A DNA stretch of 19,136 nucleotides from Ruminococcaceae bacterium UBA6842 (GTDB taxonomy: Bacteria; Bacillota; Clostridia; Oscillospirales; Acutalibacteraceae), in the NCBI GenBank assembly GCA_002451855.1, contig DKDS01000026.1, forward strand, positions 9,697 to 28,832. The letters are read 5' to 3'. This document shows positions 1 through 7,916 of this stretch, one piece after another. Position numbers and translations under genes: made by a program. The stretch's first letter is position 1; each line of letters begins with the position of its first letter. The notes under the pieces are model-generated. The model made no database searches. It had not been told where the DNA came from and saw only the letters and a list, made by a program, of their open reading frames with translations.

Positions 1-1602
1 GAGCTTTTTATAAAAATCTATAAGCTCCCTGTTTTCTCTGCCCCACGGGTAGCCTGCGCGGCAAAACGGATCGCCGTAGCCCGTAAGACCGGCTTCGTCA
101 CCGTAATAAACAGACGGCACGCCCGGCAGTGTGAACTGCAAAACAGCGGCAAGCTTTAAAAGTCTTACCCCGTCAGCATATTGCTCGCTACTCAAGGTCT
201 GCTCCGACTGCCACCTGCGGTCGCCCGTTTCGGACATATTGCTTGCAAGTACGGTAAGAATTCTCGCCGTATCGTGAGTGCCGATATGGTTCATAAGAAG
301 CTTTACCGCCTGTGGAGGATAGTTCTCCAAAATATTAAGCACGGTATTGTAAAGACCCTGCGAATTGCCGTTTTTCACGAAATCGACTATCGCGTTCGCA
401 AAGGGATAATTCATAACCGAGTCAAGCTGACGGCCTCTTAAAAATCTGCGGCGGCTTCCGTAGCTTATCTTGTTTGTAGCGTCCTCCCATACCTCGCCCA
501 AAAGATAATTGTCCTCACCCTCGGACTTAACGGCAAGGCGTATTCTGTCGAGAAATTCATCGGGCAGCTCATCCGCGACATCAAGCCTCCAGCCCTTTAT
601 GCCTTTTTTAAGCCAGTATCTTATAACGCCGTTTTCACCGGTGATAAAATCGGAAAAGGACAGGTCGTTTTCCTCGGTTTCGGGCAGGGACGGAACGCCC
701 CACCAGCAGGCATAGCCCGTTGGGTAATTCCCGAACTTATACCAACTGCGGTACGGCGAGCCTTCCGAATAGGCGGCGCCGTCGGCACCGTATCTGTGTT
801 TTGAGTTAAAATATATACTGTCGTCTCCCGTGTGGGAAAAAACGCCGTCAAGCACCAAATAAATACCCTGCTTTTCCGCCGCCTTTATAAGCGAGACAAG
901 CTCCTCCTCCGTACCGAGAGACGGGTCGGTCTTCATATAATCGGCCGTGTTGTAACGGTGGTTTGAGTGCGCCTCGAATATTGGGTTCAGATAAATACAG
1001 CTTACGCCGAGTGATTTAAGATACGGCAGTTTTTCTTCCATTCCCTTGAAATCGCCGCCGTAATAATCGTTTCCGAGCGTGCATTTTTCGGGTATCTGGC
1101 GGTATTCGGGCTGTTTATACCAGTCCTTGCAGATAAATCTGTCCTTCGGTACATTCTGCTTTTCTTCACCCGAAGAAAAAAAGCGATCGGGGAAAATTTG
1201 GTAAATAATTCCGCCGTCAAGCCAATCGGGAGTATTAAAGCCGCGGTCATACACGGTAAGCTGCCACCAGCCGCCCTCGGCCGACACTATTCCGAGCGAA
1301 GTATCTGTCTTTGAAACGCAAAATTCGCCGTAATCGCTTGTGTATCTGAACTGATACCAATAAAGACCTTCTCCGAGGGTGATGTCGCCCTCGTAAAATC
1401 TGTATTCGTCAAGAAAGTCCGCCGCCGTCAGTCTTAATTCCCTGACTGTTTCGCCGTTATCGTTTCTGAGCTTTAAGTAGGCGTTATGTACTCTTGCGTC
1501 CCTGTGCAGTAACAGCTTTAGCCGAAGGGTTTCCCCTTCGGCTAAAGCTCCGAGTTTATTCCTGTAAATAGGATTTCTTGAATCAAAAGGATAATATTGC
1601 AT
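1..1602 (-). CDS. GH13 alpha-glucan hydrolase (amylase/neopullulanase-like), 3'-truncated by window edge
   Basis: The protein probably hydrolyses alpha-1,4 (perhaps also alpha-1,6) bonds in maltodextrins or starch. 534 residues are visible and the C-terminus lies outside the window. The N-terminal ~110 residues look like a beta-sandwich (CBM34-like) domain, followed by the GH13 barrel. The conserved regions are present: D252-GVFS-H257 (region I, with Ser where Asn is usual), GWRLDVADE with nucleophile D341, GEVWED with acid/base E370, and GTHDT with D444. The SNHRYNTADY stretch is typical of the cyclomaltodextrinase/neopullulanase side of the family. No signal peptide is visible, so it is probably cytosolic. 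The ATG at 1602 lies 5 nt after the glgP stop and has no Shine-Dalgarno sequence, which suggests translational coupling. A perfect hairpin covers codons 18-30. Family assignment is firm; exact substrate is not. Confidence 0.93.
   Translation of the reverse strand, partial: MQYYPFDSRNPIYRNKLGALAEGETLRLKLLLHRDARVHNAYLKLRNDNGETVRELRLTAADFLDEYRFYEGDITLGEGLYWYQFRYTSDYGEFCVSKTDTSLGIVSAEGGWWQLTVYDRGFNTPDWLDGGIIYQIFPDRFFSSGEEKQNVPKDRFICKDWYKQPEYRQIPEKCTLGNDYYGGDFKGMEEKLPYLKSLGVSCIYLNPIFEAHSNHRYNTADYMKTDPSLGTEEELVSLIKAAEKQGIYLVLDGVFSHTGDDSIYFNSKHRYGADGAAYSEGSPYRSWYKFGNYPTGYACWWGVPSLPETEENDLSFSDFITGENGVIRYWLKKGIKGWRLDVADELPDEFLDRIRLAVKSEGEDNYLLGEVWEDATNKISYGSRRRFLRGRQLDSVMNYPFANAIVDFVKNGNSQGLYNTVLNILENYPPQAVKLLMNHIGTHDTARILTVLASNMSETGDRRWQSEQTLSSEQYADGVRLLKLAAVLQFTLPGVPSVYYGDEAGLTGYGDPFCRAGYPWGRENRELIDFYKKL
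1514..1549 (-). other. Perfect 16-bp hairpin with GAAA tetraloop inside the GH13 coding start
   Basis: Arms at 1534-1549 and 1514-1529 are exactly complementary over 16 bp, with a 4-nt loop at 1530-1533. In the GH13 mRNA the loop reads GAAA closed by G-C, a stable GNRA tetraloop. The stem covers codons 18-30 (around ALAEGETLRLKL). No U-tract follows on either strand, so it is not a standard intrinsic terminator. It may be an mRNA-processing, stability or ribosome-pausing element between glgP and the amylase; that role is inference. Confidence 0.85.
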
Positions 1603-1607
1603 ACTGT

Positions 1608-4010
1608 TTATTTTACGGGCGTCAAATGCCAAATATTCTTCGCATAATCCTCAATCGAGCGGTCTGCCGAGAATATGCCCGATTTTGCGATATTGGTAAG
1701 CGACATTTTGTTCCATACATCGCGGTTGCGGTAAAGCGCGCTTGCCTTTTGCTGTGTAGCGCGGTAATCGGCGAAGTCCGCAAGAGCCATATAGGTGTCG
1801 TGCGTTTTAAGAGTGTTATAGATATTGTCAAACGGCTGACCCGCAATGCCCTTTCCTATAAAGTCAAGCGCCTCACGCAGCTCCGCATTGTTGTTGTAAT
1901 ACTGCATAGGCGAATAACCGTTCTTCTGAAGAGCCAGAACCTCGGGCGTCTGCATACCGAAAATCAGTATATTGTCATCGCCCACAGCCTCGTGTATTTC
2001 AACATTCGCGCCGTCCTCCGTTCCGAGGGTAACAGCGCCGTTCATCATAAGTTTCATATTGCCCGTACCGCTTGCCTCGGTAGAAGCTAATGAAATCTGC
2101 TCGCTTATATCGGCGGACGGAATCATAAGCTCCGCCATAGTGACCCTGTAATCCTCAAGGAAGAGAATTTTAAGCTTATCGTTTACAGAGCGGTCGTTAT
2201 CAATAACGGTGGAAAGCTTGTATATCATCTGTATTATCTCTTTTGCGAAGAGATAGCCTGCCGCCGCCTTAGCACCGAAAATATAGGTTTTCGGAGTAAA
2301 GTCCGCATTCGGGTTATTTTTAAGATACAGATATTCGGAAATTATATTAAGCGCGTTAAGATGCTGGCGCTTATATTCGTGCAGACGCTTTACCTGCATG
2401 TCGAATACAGAATCGGGGTCGAGAACTATCGAGGTATTCTCCTTGACATAATCCGCAAAGCGAACCTTATTATTTCTCTTTATTTCCTCTAATCTCTTAA
2501 GAACGGTCTTATCATCCTTAAACGCCATAAGCTTTTCAAGCTCCTCGGCGTTCTTTACAAAGCCGTCGCCTATAAGCTCGGTAAGGTAAGAGGTAAGTTC
2601 GGGGTTTGCCTGACAGAGCCAACGGCGGTGAGCTATACCGTTTGTTACATTGGTAAACTTTTCGGGGGTCATTTTTGCGTAATCCTTGAAAAGCTCGTCA
2701 ACAAGTATCTCGCTGTGAAGCCTTGAAACGCCGTTTACCGTATGACAGGCGGCAACGCAGAGGTTTGCCATTCTTATAACGCCGCTTTGAATTATCGCGG
2801 TACGCTCAACCACGAGCGGATCGCCTGTGCGGGAAAGAACCTCGCCCCTGAATCTGCGGTCAATTTCCTTAATTATCTGATAGATACGGGGAATACGCTC
2901 CTTAATAAGCTCCTCGGACCAGCACTCAAGCGCCTCGGGCATAACGGTATGGTTGGTGTAAGCAACGGTACGGGTCACAAGATCCCACGCCTTATCCCAG
3001 CCGTAACCGCATTCATCAAGCAGGAAGCGCATAAGCTCGGGTATCGAAAGGGTCGGGTGCGTATCGTTTATATGAATCGCAACCTTTTCCGGCAGATTGT
3101 CAAGCGTGTTATATTTTCTTAAATGACGGTTTAATATATCCTGAACCGAAGCCGAAACAAGGAAATACTGCTGGCGCAGTCTCAACGATTTGCCCTCTAC
3201 ATGATTGTCCTCGGGGTAAAGAACCTTCGAGATGGTCTCGGTCATGGCGCGCTGTTCAAGCGCTCTTACATAGTCGCCCTGATTAAATGCGGACATATCA
3301 AAGTCCTGACATTCGGCGCTCCAAAGCCTTAATACATTTACGGTCTTGCCGTCCTTACCCGCAACCATAAGGTCATAGGGAATGGCGTGAACGGTGTGGT
3401 AGCCCGTATGCTCTATATGATGGTAGCTTCCGTCCCACCATTCGTTTATTTTTCCGTCGAAATGAACATCAACCGCCGATGCCGGACGCTGTTCAAGCCA
3501 AACTCCGCCGCCGGGAAGCCAGAAATCGGGCATTTCGGTCTGCCAGCCGTCAACCAGCTTCTGACGGAAAATACCAAGCTCATAGCGTATGCAATAGCCC
3601 ATTGCCGGATAGCCGCCGGTTGAAAGCGCGTCCAAAAAGCAGGCGGCCAAACGGCCGAGACCGCCGTTGCCGAGACCCGCGTCGGGTTCAAAATCGTAAA
3701 GCCTGTCAAGCTTAACCTTGAACTTTGACAAAGCCTTGCGCATAGTTTCCGTAAGGTCAAGATTGAAAAGCGTATTCTTAAGCGAACGGCCCATTAAAAA
3801 TTCCATACTGAGATAATAAACGGTCTTTGCCTCTTCGGCGTCCGCCGTCTTTTTGAATTCCGCACGGCGGTCGCTCATTATTTCAAGCAGAACAAGCACG
3901 CAGGCTTTATAGAAAAGCTCGTCTGACGCCTGATCCGGAGTTACGCCGAAATTATGTGACAGCTTGCGCTCTATCATTGACGAAAGAGCTGTAATGGTGT
4001 ATTTAGTCAT
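1608..4010 (-). CDS. glgP: Glycogen/maltodextrin phosphorylase
   Basis: This GT35 enzyme cleaves alpha-1,4-glucan ends with phosphate to give glucose-1-phosphate, using pyridoxal phosphate in the cytosol. The 800 aa length is normal for the family. The PLP-binding lysine is K653 in EASGTGNMK, followed by the typical NGAVTLGTEDGANVEI stretch. Near the N-terminus are YYLSMEFLMGR and GNGGLGRLAACFLD, and VAIHINDTHPTLSIPE lies in the middle. AGGAG lies 8 nt before the ATG, and a good promoter lies just upstream (4054-4082). The GH13 gene follows after 5 nt, so debranching/trimming and phosphorolysis are probably co-expressed. The phosphoglucomutase gene at 6121 would take the product to glucose-6-phosphate. 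Glycogen versus maltodextrin preference cannot be read from the sequence. Confidence 0.97.
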   Translation of the reverse strand: MTKYTITALSSMIERKLSHNFGVTPDQASDELFYKACVLVLLEIMSDRRAEFKKTADAEEAKTVYYLSMEFLMGRSLKNTLFNLDLTETMRKALSKFKVKLDRLYDFEPDAGLGNGGLGRLAACFLDALSTGGYPAMGYCIRYELGIFRQKLVDGWQTEMPDFWLPGGGVWLEQRPASAVDVHFDGKINEWWDGSYHHIEHTGYHTVHAIPYDLMVAGKDGKTVNVLRLWSAECQDFDMSAFNQGDYVRALEQRAMTETISKVLYPEDNHVEGKSLRLRQQYFLVSASVQDILNRHLRKYNTLDNLPEKVAIHINDTHPTLSIPELMRFLLDECGYGWDKAWDLVTRTVAYTNHTVMPEALECWSEELIKERIPRIYQIIKEIDRRFRGEVLSRTGDPLVVERTAIIQSGVIRMANLCVAACHTVNGVSRLHSEILVDELFKDYAKMTPEKFTNVTNGIAHRRWLCQANPELTSYLTELIGDGFVKNAEELEKLMAFKDDKTVLKRLEEIKRNNKVRFADYVKENTSIVLDPDSVFDMQVKRLHEYKRQHLNALNIISEYLYLKNNPNADFTPKTYIFGAKAAAGYLFAKEIIQMIYKLSTVIDNDRSVNDKLKILFLEDYRVTMAELMIPSADISEQISLASTEASGTGNMKLMMNGAVTLGTEDGANVEIHEAVGDDNILIFGMQTPEVLALQKNGYSPMQYYNNNAELREALDFIGKGIAGQPFDNIYNTLKTHDTYMALADFADYRATQQKASALYRNRDVWNKMSLTNIAKSGIFSADRSIEDYAKNIWHLTPVK

Positions 4011-4053
4011 AAAAGCATCTCCTATACTTATTAAGGTTATTATTTACAATAAT

Positions 4054-4082
4054 ATGATACAATATTCACACGGCTTTTTCAA
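4054..4082 (-). promoter_or_regulatory. Sigma-A promoter of glgP-GH13
   Basis: On the minus strand there is TTGAAA (4077-4082), a 17-nt spacer and TATCAT (4054-4059). It lies about 45 bp before the glgP start and downstream of the terminator of the small gene, so it is well placed to start the glgP-GH13 message. Bases 4083-4210 upstream are very AT-rich, with no gene visible in them. Confidence 0.7.
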
Positions 4083-4210
4083 GATGTAACTGCAACTATT
4101 ATTAAACGAATAATTATATATATTAAACAAAAAAATGGTTAAATATATATAAATTAAAAAAAAATTAGTGATTTGTAACAATAAACGGACGGTTTTTAAA
4201 TATAATAAAA

Positions 4211-4231
4211 GGTCTCCCGAACGGGGAGACC
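4211..4231 (-). terminator. Intrinsic terminator of the 47-aa protein gene
   Basis: An 8-bp GC-rich stem (GGTCTCCC/GGGAGACC) with a 5-nt loop is followed on the minus strand by TTTTATTATATTT. It begins 5 nt after the TGA of the small gene, so it closes that transcript before the glgP promoter. Confidence 0.8.
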
Positions 4232-4236
4232 GTACA

Positions 4237-4380
4237 TCAGATTTCCTCGGTGCCTTCGCACTCAAGATAATCGCCCTTAATGCGGTTCTTGTTAATAACC
4301 TGATCAATCACAACAAGCGCGCCGAAAACCGCGGCGGCAACCGCAAAAACAGAAAAAATAAATTTTAAAAAGCCTTTCAT
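4237..4380 (-). CDS. 47-aa small membrane protein, unknown function
   Basis: A 47-codon gene starts at the ATG at 4380 and ends with TGA at 4237-4239. A Shine-Dalgarno stretch (GGAAGGTGG) ends 7 nt before the ATG. The product begins MKGFLKF, has one hydrophobic helix at about residues 5-25 rich in Ala, Val and Phe, then a short basic patch (NKNRIKGD) and an acidic tail (ECEGTEEI) with one Cys. It is predicted to be a single-pass inner-membrane peptide with its tail probably in the cytoplasm. It has its own consensus promoter and its own terminator, so it is transcribed alone. I do not recognise a named family. The strong transcription and translation signals make it very likely a real gene. 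Confidence 0.82.
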   Translation of the reverse strand: MKGFLKFIFSVFAVAAAVFGALVVIDQVINKNRIKGDYLECEGTEEI

Positions 4381-4407
4381 GTGAAAACCACCTTCCTCTT
4401 ATGTAAC

Positions 4408-4436
4408 ATTATAGCAGTATCTCCGTAAAATGTCAA
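4408..4436 (-). promoter_or_regulatory. Perfect consensus sigma-A promoter of the 47-aa gene
   Basis: TTGACA (4431-4436), a 17-nt spacer and TATAAT (4408-4413) on the minus strand match the consensus at all 12 positions. The -35 box abuts the cls stop codon (4437-4439). The predicted leader is only about 20 nt and just holds the ribosome site. Confidence 0.9.
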
Positions 4437-5966
4437 TCACATAAAGGGAGCGAATATGTGAAGAATTGCCTGTTTGAGACGGAGTTTTATCGGTCTCTTT
4501 TTCCATTCCGTAATATTTATCTCCTCCGACACATTAAAAAGCTCCTCAAACTGCTTTTTAATATCAAGCACAGTCTCGTTGTCGCACACCCATGCGCCGC
4601 ATTCGAAGTGGAAAATAAAACTGCGGTAATCCATATTGACCGTTCCCACGGTAGCTATTTTATCGTCGGACAAAAACAGCTTGGAATGTATAAATCCGGG
4701 CGTATACTCGTATATTCTTACACCGGCTTCAAGCAGTTCAAGATAGTTATATTGGGTGACGGGATGAACATACCATTTATCCGGTATGTGCGGAGTGATT
4801 ATCCTCACATCAATTCCCGACTTTGCCGCCATTGTAAGCACCGTTGTCATCGTATTGTCTATTATCAGATACGGCGATGCAATGTACACATATTTCTGTG
4901 CCGTGTTGAGTATCTGCATATAAATACCCTCGGCAGGGTTTTTTTCATTCAGCGGGTCGTCGCAGTAAGGAAGTACAAATCCGTCGTCCGCACTGCTGTA
5001 ATCGGAAAGATGCGCCTTAATATCTATCTGTTTGCCGGTAGTAAATTCCCACATACAGCAAAACATCGCCAAAAAGCTCTTTACCGCGTCGCCCTTAAGC
5101 ATAATACCGCTGTCAAGCCAATGACCGAACCTTACCATACGGTTTATATATTCGTCTCCTATATTAAATCCGCCCGTAAAAGCGACGGCACCGTCTATCA
5201 CCACAATCTTGCGGTGGTTGCGGTTATTCATAAATATATTCATAGACGGTTTTATGGGATTAAATACCGAAACCTCGATTTTTTCTTCCCTGAGCTTTGT
5301 AATAAAATCCTTATGCTGGCGTTTTATGGAGCCGAAATCGTCAAAAATAATCTTTACCTCAACGCCGTCCTTTACCTTTTCCTTCAGTATTTTGTGTATC
5401 TCGTCCCACATATATCCTTCCGCAAGGATAAAAAATTCCATATAAATGTATTTTTGCGCCTTACTAAGCTCCTCTGTAAGCCTTTCAAATATCCTTTCAC
5501 CGGGGGACAGATATTCGGTTTTTGTGTGACCGTAAAGCGGATAGCCCGATTCGCCCGAAAGATAATCCGCCTGTCTTGAATGGAACATATCGTAATAACG
5601 GAGCTTTTCCCTCTCGCCCGTATCATCGGTAAGCAAGGGCAGATAGTGTGACTCGCATACTTCCATTTTTTTGCGCAGATGCGGCATTACTCTGCCGCCG
5701 CCCCACAGAAGAAAAACGGAAATTCCGAAAACCGGAAATACAAGTATAAAAATTATCCAAGTAATTTTATGGCTCGGATTGCCCCTGCGGTTAACTATAT
5801 AAATAACCGTCACCGCACCGGCAAACATTGAAATAACATAAAGCGCCGCGGATTTTTCGGTTATGTTGTAAAGCACAAAAAACAGAAAAGCCAGCTGAAC
5901 AAGCAGTAAGAACGCCGAAACGATAATTCTGGTCTGTATTCTTATACCTCTTTTTTTCTCTTTCAT
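4437..5966 (-). CDS. cls: Cardiolipin synthase (PLD superfamily)
   Basis: The enzyme transfers a phosphatidyl group between two phosphatidylglycerol molecules to make cardiolipin at the membrane. It is 509 aa from the ATG at 5966. Three hydrophobic helices fill roughly residues 12-105 (the PLD N-terminal membrane domain), followed by two catalytic HxKxxxxD motifs: H251/K253/D258 in NHRKIVVID and H427/K429/D434 in IHSKLFLSD. Each is followed by a family-typical GGFN/GTVNMDYRS stretch. An in-frame ATG at 6023 would add 19 residues, but it overlaps the promoter -35 and -10 boxes, so 5966 is the better start. The ribosome site is weak (GGTGGGG). It is divergent from pgm. The length and two complete HKD motifs fit the ClsA type. 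Confidence 0.95.
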   Translation of the reverse strand: MKEKKRGIRIQTRIIVSAFLLLVQLAFLFFVLYNITEKSAALYVISMFAGAVTVIYIVNRRGNPSHKITWIIFILVFPVFGISVFLLWGGGRVMPHLRKKMEVCESHYLPLLTDDTGEREKLRYYDMFHSRQADYLSGESGYPLYGHTKTEYLSPGERIFERLTEELSKAQKYIYMEFFILAEGYMWDEIHKILKEKVKDGVEVKIIFDDFGSIKRQHKDFITKLREEKIEVSVFNPIKPSMNIFMNNRNHRKIVVIDGAVAFTGGFNIGDEYINRMVRFGHWLDSGIMLKGDAVKSFLAMFCCMWEFTTGKQIDIKAHLSDYSSADDGFVLPYCDDPLNEKNPAEGIYMQILNTAQKYVYIASPYLIIDNTMTTVLTMAAKSGIDVRIITPHIPDKWYVHPVTQYNYLELLEAGVRIYEYTPGFIHSKLFLSDDKIATVGTVNMDYRSFIFHFECGAWVCDNETVLDIKKQFEELFNVSEEINITEWKKRPIKLRLKQAILHIFAPFM

Positions 5967-5994
5967 CAGGCAATCACCCCACCGACTTAAAGTT

Positions 5995-6023
5995 ATTATA
6001 CCATAAAACATATAATTTTGCAA
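5995..6023 (-). promoter_or_regulatory. Sigma-A promoter of cls
   Basis: TTGCAA (6018-6023), a 17-nt spacer and TATAAT (5995-6000) on the minus strand. The predicted transcript starts near 5988, giving a leader of about 20 nt before the ATG at 5966. The position rules out the upstream in-frame ATGs as starts. Confidence 0.8.
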
Positions 6024-6048
6024 TTCACATAAATTACGGTAAAATCAC

Positions 6049-6077
6049 TTGTTATCGACAATGTTTTTTGTTATAAT
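6049..6077 (+). promoter_or_regulatory. Sigma-A promoter of the phosphoglucomutase gene
   Basis: TTGTTA (6049-6054), a 17-nt spacer and TATAAT (6072-6077), about 40 bp before the ATG at 6121. It is back to back with the cls promoter. The two -35 boxes are 25 bp apart, so the two genes could share a regulator. Confidence 0.75.
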
Positions 6078-6120
6078 GGTAGAGTAAACAATATAATCAT
6101 TTCAAAAGGGAGTGTATTTT

Positions 6121-7830
6121 ATGTTTGAAGAAAAATATAAGCTTTGGTGCGAAAAAGCGGTCGGTGACCCCGATCTTGTTTCGGAGCTTAAAGCTATAAA
6201 GGGCAACGAGGAAGCTATATCCGACGCATTTTATAAAGACCTTGAGTTCGGCACGGGCGGACTGAGAGGAGTTATCGGAGCGGGAACCAACCGTATGAAT
6301 ATTTACACCGTAGGCAAGGCGTCTCAAGGCCTTGCGGCATATGTAAACTCGGTTACGAAGAACGGACGGGTCGCGATAGCATATGACAGCCGCATTAAAT
6401 CCGACCTTTTTGCAAAAACGGCGGCTTCGATATTCGCCGCTAACGGAATAAAGGTATATATATATAAAGAACTTATGCCTACTCCTATGCTTTCATTTGC
6501 GGTACGAAGACTTAAATGCGACGCGGGCGTTGTAGTTACCGCAAGCCATAACCCCGCAAAATACAACGGCTACAAAGCTTACGGACCTGACGGCTGTCAG
6601 TTAGGTCTTGAAGCGGCGGATTATGTGCTTTCCATTATGAACAAGGTTGATATTTTCGACGATGTTAAAACGACCGATTTTGAAAATGCGGTAAACGAGG
6701 GCAAAATCGAATATATCGGCGACGATATTATAAACGAGTACCTTGATTGCGTTATGGCTTGCCGTGTGGCGCCGAATACCGATGTGGGAGCGCTCAAGGT
6801 AATATACACTCCTCTTCACGGAAGCGGCAACAAGCCCGTAAGAAAGATTTTAAGCAAAATAGGCGTAACAAATGTAACGGTTGTGCCCGAGCAGGAAAAG
6901 CCGAATGGCAATTTCCCGACGGCGCCCTACCCGAACCCCGAGATAAGACAGGCGTTTGAGTGCGCTTTAAAGCTTGCAAAGGACCTAAAACCCGATTTAC
7001 TTCTTGCCACCGACCCCGACTGTGACCGTGTAGGCATAGCAATACCGGACAAGGATGAGTACAAGCTGTTTTCCGGCAACGATGTGGGCGCGCTGCTTCT
7101 TGATTTTGTGCTTTCAAGAAGAAAAGAGAACGGCACACTGCCCAAAGACCCGATTGCGGTTAAAACCATAGTTTCAACCGAGCTTTGCAGAAAGATTGCC
7201 GACAATTACGGCTGTAAGCTTATAGATGTGCTTACCGGCTTCAAGTTTATAGGAGAGCAGATAACCGAGCTTGAAAAGAAGGGCGAAGAAAACCGTTATG
7301 TATTCGGCTTTGAGGAAAGCTACGGTTATTTGGGCGGCACCTATGTGCGCGATAAGGACGCCGTAATTGCCTCAATGCTTATTTGCGAAATGGTGGCATT
7401 CTATAAAGCGGAGGGCAAGAGCCTTATAGATGTGCTTGACGGACTTTATAAAAAGTACGGCTATTACCTCTGCTCTCAAAAGAGCTTTACCTGCGAGGGC
7501 GAAAGCGGTATGAACAAAATTAAGGGCATAATGACCGAGCTTCGCACCAATCCCCCGACCGAAATAAACGGACATAAGGTAGTAAAGCGCGACGATTATG
7601 ATACCTCGGTAAGCTATGACATCGTAAACGGCGTTGAGAACAAAATTACTCTCCCCAAATCCAATGTTCTCTGCTATTATATGGAGGACGGCAGCTCGCT
7701 TATAGTCCGCCCGTCGGGAACCGAGCCGAAAATCAAAATGTATCTCGGTTCTGTCGGAAAGACTATGGAGTCATCCGAAAAAGAGCTTTCAATGCTTGCG
7801 GATGCGGGAACAAAGCTTCTCGGATTTTAA
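6121..7830 (+). CDS. pgcA: Phosphoglucomutase/phosphomannomutase (PGM2/PgcA type)
   Basis: The enzyme interconverts glucose-1-phosphate and glucose-6-phosphate in the cytosol, linking glycogen breakdown to glycolysis and to sugar-nucleotide synthesis. It is 569 aa, the usual length for the PGM2-like alpha-phosphohexomutases. All four functional loops are present: TASHNP with phosphoserine S142, metal loop D298-P-D300-C-D302-R303, sugar-binding GFEESYGY near residue 396, and phosphate-binding RPSGTEPK from R530. AAAGGGAG lies 8 nt before the ATG at 6121. A GTG at 6112 overlaps that ribosome site and is rejected. This is the only plus-strand gene in the window. It ends in a bidirectional terminator shared with the convergent LytM gene. 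Glucose over mannose specificity is inferred from the family and from glgP nearby. Confidence 0.96.
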   Translation: MFEEKYKLWCEKAVGDPDLVSELKAIKGNEEAISDAFYKDLEFGTGGLRGVIGAGTNRMNIYTVGKASQGLAAYVNSVTKNGRVAIAYDSRIKSDLFAKTAASIFAANGIKVYIYKELMPTPMLSFAVRRLKCDAGVVVTASHNPAKYNGYKAYGPDGCQLGLEAADYVLSIMNKVDIFDDVKTTDFENAVNEGKIEYIGDDIINEYLDCVMACRVAPNTDVGALKVIYTPLHGSGNKPVRKILSKIGVTNVTVVPEQEKPNGNFPTAPYPNPEIRQAFECALKLAKDLKPDLLLATDPDCDRVGIAIPDKDEYKLFSGNDVGALLLDFVLSRRKENGTLPKDPIAVKTIVSTELCRKIADNYGCKLIDVLTGFKFIGEQITELEKKGEENRYVFGFEESYGYLGGTYVRDKDAVIASMLICEMVAFYKAEGKSLIDVLDGLYKKYGYYLCSQKSFTCEGESGMNKIKGIMTELRTNPPTEINGHKVVKRDDYDTSVSYDIVNGVENKITLPKSNVLCYYMEDGSSLIVRPSGTEPKIKMYLGSVGKTMESSEKELSMLADAGTKLLGF

Positions 7831-7837
7831 ATTATAT

Positions 7838-7878
7838 TAAAAAAGAACTGCGGACTTTTGGTCCGCAGTTCTTTTTTT
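7838..7878. terminator. Bidirectional intrinsic terminator between pgm and the LytM gene
   Basis: A 13-bp perfect stem (7843-7855 with 7861-7873, core GAACTGCGGAC) has a 5-nt loop. It is flanked by an A-run on the left and a T-run on the right, so each strand gets its own U-tract. It sits between two convergent genes: 12 nt after the pgm stop and about 45 nt after the LytM gene stop. Confidence 0.93.
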
Positions 7879-7916
7879 GCCCCTAAACGGCTTAAATCAC
7901 GGGGGCAGGTCAATTT

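Noticed and set aside
1514..1549. Intragenic hairpin as an intrinsic terminator
   Set aside because: No T-run follows the stem on either strand, and it lies within an intact coding frame.
1578..2090. 170-codon open frame on the plus strand
   Set aside because: Opposite the C-terminal part of glgP, including the PLP lysine region, with no ribosome site and no family resemblance.
4008..4019. Three-codon upstream frame overlapping the glgP start as ATGA
   Set aside because: Its ATG touches the ribosome-binding sequence, leaving no room for initiation, so regulatory use is unlikely.
4044..4307. 87-codon minus-strand frame across the glgP upstream region
   Set aside because: It runs through the terminator and the glgP promoter and overlaps the better supported 47-codon gene in another frame.
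4458..5579. 373-codon open frame on the plus strand
   Set aside because: It lies wholly opposite cls, whose frame keeps both HKD motifs and membrane helices. The plus-strand product is Arg/His/Tyr-rich with no recognisable motif and no promoter.
6112..6120. GTG at 6112 as the phosphoglucomutase start
   Set aside because: The codon falls inside the Shine-Dalgarno stretch that serves the ATG at 6121.
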